Shown here piece after piece: positions 53,992 through 62,000 of a stretch of DNA of 62,000 bases. The notes below the pieces were generated by a model, which searched no databases, was not told where the DNA came from, and saw only the letters and a list, made by a program, of their open reading frames with translations. The position numbers and the translations under genes were made by a program. The DNA is from Zygnema cylindricum. Its lineage: Eukaryota; Streptophyta; Zygnematophyceae; Zygnematales; Zygnemataceae. Every line of letters starts with the position of its first letter. Position 1 is the stretch's first letter. The DNA is taken from contig JBBHKE010000060.1 in the NCBI GenBank assembly GCA_037447655.1, positions 109,292 to 171,291 on the forward strand, read 5' to 3'.

Positions 53992-54873
53992 GGTTATAGG
54001 CCCATCGCCCAAATTGCCTATTTTTGACAAAACTGACTACTTATACTGAGAAGATATGTTAAGCTTATATTTCGAGGAGAGGGACTTGTCACCCATTGTG
54101 GAAGGAACAGCGGATGTGACTGCGCCGGATTCGAGAAAGAAGAATCTCCATTACCTCAGCGTCTGGAAGCAGTCTATGTCAAAAGATTTGGTAATGTCGT
54201 ATCTTGAGATGAACAAAGCATCTGATGTTTGGTTTACTGTACGCGCTATGAATGTTCAGCTAGATGTTACCTTCCAGACAAACATAGGCACACAGATTAT
54301 TGAATTTAAGTATTCTGGAGGTAGTATGTCAGATCATTGTCATGCTATGAAAAGGTTGTTTCTTCAGAGTAATAAAACAGGTGGGGATTTTTCACCACCT
54401 CTGCAGGCTATGTTGTTGATGAAAACTTTGCCCGATGAATATAAGGGAGCCATGGATAGTCTTAGGGCTATTCCACAACGTCAATGGAACATAACATTAG
54501 CAATTCAACTTATTTTGAGTGAAGAAGCTAACCAAATGTCACAAAGTGGTTGTAGTAAGTCTATTCAGGCACTAGCTAACAGGTTTTCGGATTCTAAGAT
54601 TGGCAATGGCAGTGGTAGAGGTAGTGGTCATAGAAGGTCACCATTAACCTGCTATTATTGTGATGAAAAAGGGCATCTGTTCAGAATGTGTCATACTTAC
54701 AAGAGAGCGAAAGCCACAGGAAATTTTCGCTCTGGTTGGGATGAAAGCCGGGTTCCTTCTCAATCAGGTGGTCGACCAACTGCTCTTTTCAATGAACTTA
54801 AAGAGGAGGATGTAAGCAGCTTTCCCGACAACAGTGAAAATAAATACTTTGCGATGGCACAAGCAACGAAAGC
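53858..54873 (+). pseudogene. gag: Copia B gag
   Basis: The frame begins in the LTR as MSDNCSALIASALISHSAPP and is stopped by TAG at 53990-53992 and TGA at 54047-54049, in one frame. The rest (from 54056) is open: FEERDLSPIVEGTADVTAPD, MSKDLVMSYLEMNKASDVWF, MKTLPDEYKGAMDSLRAIPQ and the zinc knuckle CYYCDEKGHLFRMC. After KYFAMAQATKAW the natural continuation moves to another frame. Confidence 0.88.
53992..54006 (+). promoter_or_regulatory. Half-tRNA primer-binding site, copia B (mutated)
   Basis: GGTTATAGGCCCATC matches the A1 site at 13 of 15 positions. The two changes are G-to-A or C-to-T transitions. Confidence 0.72.
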
Positions 54874-56516
54874 GTGGAGGAAGACGAATGGATTTTGGAC
54901 TCCATGTACGCATCTGCACACATGTGTCGCAATCACCATCTATTTGAGAGTAATCAATCTAATTCACCCATCAAAATTTATTTTAGTGATGATACCTTTG
55001 ATGAGTCAAAAGCAAAAGGGAGGGTGTCACTTATGTTGAACGTAGAGGGAAAACCTGTAAAAAGGGTTTTAGAAGATGTGTTGTATGTTCGAGTTTTTAA
55101 AAGAAACTTTTTCTCTACGTTAGTGGTAGAAAAGAAAGGTTTTAAGACTATATGTGACAATGGAAAGAAAACAGTGAGTAAGAATGGGAAAATAGTTGTA
55201 GAAGGATTTGCTGGAGGAAACAATTTGTATCGGTTGAGTCTTGCAAATAATAATGACAATGATGTTATGTACTCTACTGTAATCAATGATTGTGATTTAT
55301 GGCATAAACCTTTAGGACATGTGAATTATGATAGATAAAAAAAGATGGCAAATCAAAAAATGGTGGATGGTGTAAAAATTAGTCAAAAACCAGCATCAAA
55401 TATATGTGATGGTTATGCAATGGGAAATATTCATAAGTTGCCTTTCCCTTCGCAAACTGATCATAGAAGTAGCAGGGTTCTAGAACTAATTAATTCAAAT
55501 GTATGGGAGCCATCTAAGGTATCCATCTGTGGGAGGTATCCATCATGCTTACTTTTACTGATGACTATAGTAGATTTACTACAGTTTTTTCTTTGAGAAG
55601 CAAGTATGAAGTTTTTTCAAAATTTATAGAGTATAAGGCTTGGGTTGAGAATCTACATGAGAGAAAGATAGCGGGATTTAGATTTGATAATGGAGGGGAG
55701 TACATTTCTAATGAGTTTGCAGAATTCCTAAAACTGCATGGAATCTCACGTCAACTAACCGTTCTTTATTCTCCTGAACAAAACAGTGTTTCAGAAAAGA
55801 TGAATAGGACCATATAAGAGTGTGCTAGGACAATGATGGCTGACTTTGACATAGATTTCAAATTTTGGGCAGAGGCTATGCATTGTGCAGCTTATGTGAG
55901 AAACAAGCTAGAAACAAAGGCAGTAAAAGATAAAACTCTTTATGAAATGTGGACAGGACACAAACCAGATGTAAGTAACTTCAAAGTGTTTGGAAGTAAG
56001 GTATTCTTGCTAGATAATAATCCACAAAAATGGAAATTAGAGCCAAAAGGCATACCAGGTATATTTTTAGAGTATGATGATCATGCCAAGGGTTATAAAG
56101 TATATGACATTAAGAGAAATAGAGTTGTGGTAGCCAGAAACATCATAGTGAAGGATGAGGGAAAAAGAGTAGATGTATTTAGTCAATGTAGCGATGAAAA
56201 GAAAAGTCGAAGTGTTGATTATATCTTTTTAGAGGAAAATCCCATGATTTTTACCAAAAATGTAGAAAATGCACCTAGTTTAGCTCAAAGTTACTTGCAA
56301 TCATCTTCTCTACCAGAAATAGGAAGTGTTATGCCCGAAAGAGTTGCAGACTCTCCTCTACCTCAAGCCGAAACTGAATCACAAGTAGCATCACAGGTAT
56401 CAAAGAGGAGGACTCAACCATCTATACCAGCCACTGAATTTCCAAGTGGAGTTAGACAAAGTGCACGACTCAGGGGAGAAAGTGTAACCTTTGCTCACTC
56501 GGCACACACAGAATAG
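54874..56516 (+). pseudogene. Copia B protease and integrase
   Basis: The protease motif reads EWILDSMYASAHMC, so the two residues after the catalytic DS are changed from the usual GA and the enzyme would be inactive. Integrase keeps LWHKPLGHVNYDR, TDDYSRFTTVFSL, FRFDNGGEYISNEF and EQNSVSEKMNRT. WTGHKPDVSNFKVFGS and a C-terminal serine-rich linker follow. Stops at 55336-55338, about 55594 and 55815 and several frame changes break it. Confidence 0.88.
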
Positions 56517-57952
56517 CCTCTAACGTTAACGGAAGCTTCTTCGAGTAATGAAAGGGAAAACTGGGTGGAAGTTGTTAATGAGGAAATGTAGTCTATCATG
56601 GAGGCCCAAACATGGGATCTAGAGGAACTTCCTCCTAGAAGAAAGACAATTAGAAGTAAATGGGTGTTTAAATTAAAATTAAACCCAAATAATACCATAG
56701 ACAGGTATAAAGCTCGCTTGGTTGCTAAGGGATATAATCAAAAGCAGGGGATAGATTATGAAGAAACATTTTCACCGGTTGTAAGGTTTCCATCTGTCCG
56801 CATCTTACGTACATCAGCTGCCATAGAGGATTTTAACATCCACCAAATGGATATCAAAACTTTATTTTTGCATAGTGATTTAGATGAGGTCATTTATATG
56901 AAGCAGCCAGAAGGTTATGAGGAAGAACGAAAAGAAAATCTTGTGCATCCTTTTAAAATCTTTGGATGGCTTAAAACAGACCCCTAGGCAATTGAACCGA
57001 ATGTTAGATGAGTTCTTCACAAGATTAAGATTTACTAGAATTAGATCAGATCATTCAGTATGTGTGATGTGTGGTGATAATCCTGATAAAGTGATATTCA
57101 TTGATGTGTATGTTGATGATTTGTTGCTAATTAGTAGGAACAAAGAATGAATTGCTAGAGTAAAACACGCTTTTTATTCAAAATTTGAAAAGAAGGATTT
57201 GGGTGAGGCTAAACACATTCTTAGCATACAGGTTGAAAGTGATAGAGAAAAGAAAATCATTAGACTAACTTAAAAAGAAGCGATAGGAAACATGTATGAC
57301 AAAATTGGTTTGACTGATGCCAAAGGTTGTGGAACTCCTATGGAGTATAAGCAAAAACTTGAAGGAATGGAGCATGAGTTTGGAGTCATAATAGATGAGG
57401 AACTCAGTGCAGAAGAGCAAAAATTTATGTCCCAAGTACCCTACAGACAAGTAGTAGGAAGTTTGATTTACTTCATGAATTGCACTAGGCCCGATATAGC
57501 TACAGCTGTTGGTGTGTTGAGTAGAAGTCTACAAAATCCACGAAAGAGAGATTGGGAGGCAGCAAAAAGGGTCTTAAGATATCTTGTTGGGACTAGGAAT
57601 CTTTGGCTTACTTTGGGAGGGGACAAGGTAGGCATTAATACTTAGAGTGATGCTAGCTATCGTGATGTGCCTAGTAGGAAGTCTACAACTGGGTATGTCA
57701 TTCAGATTGGAAGTGGAACTTGTAGTTCGAGTACTAAACTTCAAAAGGTCACGGCACAATCGACTATGGAAGCCGAATACATGGCTGCGAGTGCAGCATG
57801 GAAAGAGCTGCTATGGATTAAGGTATTTCTTCAAGAATTGGGTTTTACACAACACGGGACACAAATAATATGGTACAACAATCAGGCAGCCATTTCGGTG
57901 GCTACAAACCCAAGTCACCATTTTAAGAGCAAACATATGACATGGACATATC
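56517..57952 (+). pseudogene. Copia B RT and RNase H, ends at satellite
   Basis: RT blocks are KWVFKLKLNPNNTIDRYKAR, MDIKTLFLHSDLDEV and FIDVYVDDLLLISRNK, then SQVPYRQVVGSLIYFMNCT. RNase H has SDASYRDVPSRKSTTGY, TMEAEYMAAS and NNQAAISVATNPSHHFKSKH. The asparagine pair NNQA stands where DNQA is usual. The frame runs straight into the satellite, which explains a chimeric frame with repeated IEDRGSR. Confidence 0.88.
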
Positions 57953-60900
57953 GAGGATCGAAGATCGAGGATCGAGGATCGAGGATGGAGGAACGAGGAA
58001 CGAAGAAAAAGGATCGAGGATCGAGGATCGAGGAACAAGAACGAGGAACGAGGAACGAGGAACGAGGATTGAGGATCGTGGATCAAGGATCGAGGATCGA
58101 GGATCGATGATCGAGGATCGAGGATCTTGAATCGTGGATCGTGGATCATGGATCGTGGATCGTGGATCGAAGATCGAGGATCGAGGATCGAGGATCGAAT
58201 ATCGAGGATCGAGGATCGAGGATCGAGGATCGAATATCGAGGATCGAGGATCGAGGATCGAATATCGAGGATCGAGGATCAAGGATCGTGGATCGTGGAT
58301 TGAGGATCGAAGATCGAAAATCGAGGATCGAGGATCGAGGATCGAGGATCGAGGAACGAGGAACGAAGAACAAGGATCGAGGATCGAGGATCGAGGAACA
58401 AGAACGAGGAACGAGGAACGAGGATTAAGGATCGTGGATCGAGGATCGAGGATCGAGGATCGAGGATCGAGGATCGAGATTCTTGAATCGTGGATCGTGG
58501 ATCATGGATCGTGGATCGTGGATCGAAGATCGAGGATCGAGGATCGAGGATCGAATATCGAGGATCGAGGATCGAGGATCGAGGATCGAGGATCGAATAT
58601 CAAGGATCGAGGATCGAGGATCGAATATCGAGGATCGAGGATCAAGGATCGTGGATTGAGGATCGAAGATCGAAAATCGAGGATCGAGGATCGAGGATTG
58701 AGGATCGAGGATCGAGGATCGTGGATTGAGGATCGAGGATCGTGGATCGTGGATCGAGGATCGAGGATTGAGGATCGAGGATCGAGGATTGAGGATTGAT
58801 GATCGAAGATCGAGGATCGAGGATCGAGGATCGAGGATTGAAGAATCGAGGATCGAGGATCGAAGATCGATGATCGAGGATCGTGGATCGTGGAATCGAG
58901 GATCGAGGATCGTGGATCGTGGATCGAGGATCGTGGATCGTGGATCGAGAATCGAGAATCGAGGATAGAGGATCGAGGATCGAGGATCGAGGATCGAGGA
59001 TCGAGGATCGTGGATCGGTGATCGAGGATCAAAGATCGAGGATCGTGGATCGTGGATCGTGGAACGAAGATCGTGGATCGAGGTTCGAGGATCGAGGATT
59101 GTGGATCGTGGATCGAGAATCGAGAATCGAAGATTCAAGTTCGAGGATCGAGGCTCGAGGATCGAGGATCGAGGGTCGAGGATCGAGGGTCGAGGATCGA
59201 GGATCGAGGATCGAGGATCGAGGATCGAGGATCAAGGATCGAGGATCAAAGATCGTGGATCGTGGATCGTGGATTGTGGATCGTGGATTGTGGATCGTGG
59301 ATAGTGGAACGAATATAGTGGATCGAGGATCGAGGATCGAGGATCGAGGATCGTGGATCGAGGATCATGGATCGTGGATCGTGGATTGTGGATCGTGGAT
59401 CGAGGATCGAGGATCGTGGATCGTGGATCGAGGATCGAGGATCGAGGATCGAGGATCGAGAATCGAGGATCGAGGATCGAGGATTGTGGATCGTGGATCA
59501 AGGATCGAGGATCGAGGATCGAGGATCGAAGATCAAGGATAGAAGATCGAGGATCGAGGATAGAAGATCGTCGATCGAGGATCGAGGATTGAGGAATGAA
59601 GATCGTGGATCGTGGATCGAGAATCAAGAATCAAGGATTGAGGATCGAGGGTCGAGGATCGAGGGTCGAGGAACGATGATCGAGGATCGAAGATCGAGGA
59701 TCGAGGATCGAGGATCGAATATCGAGGATCGAGGATCGGGGATTGTGGATCGTGGATTGTGGATCGTGGATCGAGGATCGAAGATCGCAAATCAAAGATC
59801 GAGGATCGAGGATCGAGGATCGAGGATCTTGAATCGTGGATCGTGGATCATGGATCGTGGATCGTGGATCGAGGATCGAGGATCGAGGATCGAATATAGA
59901 GGATCGAGGATCGAGGATCGAGGATCGAGGATCAGGGATCGTGGATCGTGGATCGAGGATCGAAGATTGAAGATCGAGGATCGAGGATCTAGGATCGAGG
60001 ATCGTGGATTGAGGATCGAGGATCGAGGATCGTGGATCGTGGATCGTGGATCGAGGATCGAAGATCGAGGATGGAGAATCGAGGATCGAGGATCGAGGAA
60101 TGAGGATTGATGATCGAGGATCGAGGATCGAGGATCGAGGATGGAGGATCGAGGATTGAAGAATCGAGGATCGAGGATCGAAGATCAAGGATCGAGGATC
60201 GTGGATCGAGAATCGAGGATAAAGGATCGAGGATCGTGGATCGAGGATCGAGGATTGTGGATCGATGATCGACGATCAAGGATCGTGGATCGTGGATCGA
60301 AGATCGTGGATCGAGGATCGAGGATCGAGGATCGTTGATCGAGGATCGAGAATCGAGGATCGAGAATCAAGATTGAGGATCGAGGATCGAGGATCGAGGG
60401 TCGAGGATCGAGGGTCGAGGATCGAGGATCGAGGATCGAGGATCGAAAATCGAGGATTGAGGATCGAGGATCGTGGATCGTGGATCGAGGATCGTGGATC
60501 GTGGATGGTGGATCGTGGATCGTGGAACGAAGATCGTGGATCGAGGATCGAGGATCGGGAATCGAGGATCGAGGATCGTGGATCGAGGATCGAGGATCAA
60601 GGATCGAGGATCGAAGATCGAGGATCGAGGATCGAAGATCGTGGATCGAGGATCGAGGATCGAGGATTGAGGATTGAAGATCATGGTTCGTGGATCGAGA
60701 ATCGAGAATCGAGGATTGAAGATCGAGGATGGAGGATCGAGGATCGTGGATCGTGGATCGTGAATCGTGGATAAAGGATCGAGGATCGAGGATCGAAGAT
60801 CGTGGATCGAGGATCGAGGATCGAAGATCGTGGATCGAGGATCGAGGATCGAGGATCGAGGATCGAGGATCGTGGATCGAGGATCGAGGATCGTGGATCG

Positions 60901-62000
60901 AGGATCGAGGATCGAGGATCGAGGATCGAGGATCAATGATCGAGGATCGAGGATCGAGGATCGAGGATGGAGGATCGAGGATCAAGGATGGAGGATCGAG
61001 GATGGAGGATCAAGGATCGAGGATCGAGGATCGAGGATCGTGGATCGTGGATCGAGGATCAAGGATCGAGGATCGAGGATCGAAGATCGAGGATCGAGGA
61101 TTATGGATCGAGGATCAGGGATCGTGGATCGTGGATCGAGGATCGAAGATTGAAGATCGAGGATCGAGGATCTAGGATCGAGGATCGTGGATTGAGGATC
61201 GAGGATCGAGGATCGTGGATCGTGGATCGTGGATCGAGGATCGAAGATCGAGGATGGAGAATCGAGGATCGAGGATCGAGGAATGAGGATTGATGATCGA
61301 GGATCGAGGATCGAGGATCGAGGATGGAGGATCGAGGATTGAAGAATCGAGGATCGAGGATTGAAGATCGAGGATCGAGGATCGTGGATCGAGAATCGAG
61401 GATAAAGGATCGAGGATCGTGGATCGAGGATCGAGGATTGTGGATCGATGATCGACGATCAAGGATCGTGGATCGTGGATCGAAGATCGTGGATCGAGGA
61501 TCGAGGATCGAGGATCGTGGATCGAGGATCGAGAATCGAGGATCGAGAATCAAGATTGAGGATCGAGGATCGAGGATCGAGGGTCGAGGATCGAGGGTCG
61601 AGGATCGAGGATCGAGGATCGAGGATCGAAAATTGAGGATTGAGGATCGAGGATCGTGGATCGTGGATCGAGGATCGTGGATCGTGGATGGTGGATCGTG
61701 GATCGTGGAACGAAGATCGTGGATCGAGGATCGAGGATCGGGAATCGAGGATCGAGGATCGTGGATCGAGGATCGAGGATCAAGGATCGAGGATCGAAGA
61801 TCGAGGATCGAGGATCGAAGATCGTGGATCGAGGATCGAGGATCGAGGATTGAGGATTGAAGATCATGGTTCGTGGATCGAGAATCGAGAATCGAGGATT
61901 GAAGATCGAGGATGGAGGATCGAGGATCGTGGATCGTGGATCGTGAATCGAGGTTCGAGGATCGAGGATTGTGGATCGTGGATCGAGAATCGAGAATCGA
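57953..62000. repeat. 7-bp satellite, GATCGAG type, with higher-order units
   Basis: About 4 kb of head-to-tail 7-mers run to the window end. The main unit is GATCGAG. Common variants are GATCGTG, GATCGAA, GATTGAG, GATCAAG and GAATATC. Because 7 is not a multiple of 3 and no unit creates stops, all six frames stay open and encode cyclic heptapeptides (IEDRGSR on plus, ILDPRSS on minus). These are not genes. A block at 59931-60767 is repeated at 61114-61950, a spacing of 1183 bp (169 units). Confidence 0.95.

Larger units (their letters stand above)
53275..57952 (+). mobile_element. Copia B element, 5' LTR to RNase H
   Basis: The 5' LTR (53275-53991), primer site, gag, protease, integrase, RT and RNase H follow in copia order. 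The element stops abruptly within RNase H at about 57950, where the 7-bp satellite begins, so the polypurine tract and 3' LTR are missing from the window. Numerous stops and frameshifts show that it is dead. Confidence 0.9.

Noticed and set aside
57942-61867. Many long open frames on both strands (up to 266 residues) with IEDRGSR or ILDPRSS repeats
   Set aside because: They follow from a stop-free 7-bp unit that keeps all six frames open. No start context, domain or codon bias supports a gene.
57953-62000. Telomere or CRISPR array
   Set aside because: The unit GATCGAG is not TTTAGGG or another telomere repeat, and there are no unique spacers between repeats.

Overview
This is a eukaryotic, repeat-dominated stretch with no intact host gene. 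It most likely comes from a green plant or streptophyte. Three things suggest this: the LTR elements carry primer-binding sites that fit plant initiator tRNA-Met, the copia and chromodomain-gypsy families are of plant type, and there are miniature TRIM-like elements. I cannot resolve the lineage further. Nearly every base belongs to LTR retrotransposons, their fragments, or satellite and low-complexity DNA.

Layout. 275-900 is a partial copia LTR (family D) and 1372-2407 a solo copia LTR. 2536-16112 is a Ty3/gypsy chromovirus (G1) with an extra 3' reading frame. Its gag is split by a nearly full-length Ty1/copia element on the minus strand (A1, 3136-9523, target duplication AGAGG). 16113-21026 is mostly anonymous AT-rich DNA. 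21027-28731 is a three-LTR composite of a gag-only copia family (C; LTR-internal-LTR-internal-LTR). 28732-29196 is a TRIM-like mini element. 29197-37978 is a nest of copia A and B pieces, including a solo LTR with target duplication CTTAC. 37979-39420 is a truncated copia D. 39430-42900 has CT-rich DNA, possible exons of an unidentified gene, and T-rich DNA. 43060-45102 is an AT-rich tandem array that switches orientation and contains a second TRIM-like copy. 45103-53270 is copia family E (both LTRs) lying between minus-strand pieces of copia B. 53275-57950 is a plus-strand copia B. 57953 to the window end is a 7-bp satellite based on GATCGAG.

Across families A, C, D and E the copia LTRs share one plan. 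Each 5' LTR is followed without a gap by GGTTATGGGCCCACC or a close variant, which is complementary to the anticodon arm of initiator tRNA-Met rather than to its 3' end (half-tRNA priming, as in Drosophila copia). This site lies inside gag codons, because gag starts inside the LTR. The same LTRs carry a GTAC-rich hairpin upstream of ATTGG and TATA motifs, a leader with two small hairpins, a tRNA T-arm-like segment opposite to the element sense, and an inverted repeat that brackets the polypurine tract and the LTR start. The gypsy and TRIM elements instead use the 3' end of a related tRNA (TGGTATCGGAGC).

All polyproteins are broken by stops or frameshifts. The only long intact frames are in the C family: one gag of 406 residues, and a second frame, present twice, that combines gag-tail sequence with a relic of RNase H. 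The second frame takes its start codon from a captured 47-bp piece of LTR. The most promising novel items are this C-family arrangement, the extra gypsy frame (14341-15593), the tRNA-like modules in LTRs and TRIMs, and the higher-order structure of the 7-bp satellite.
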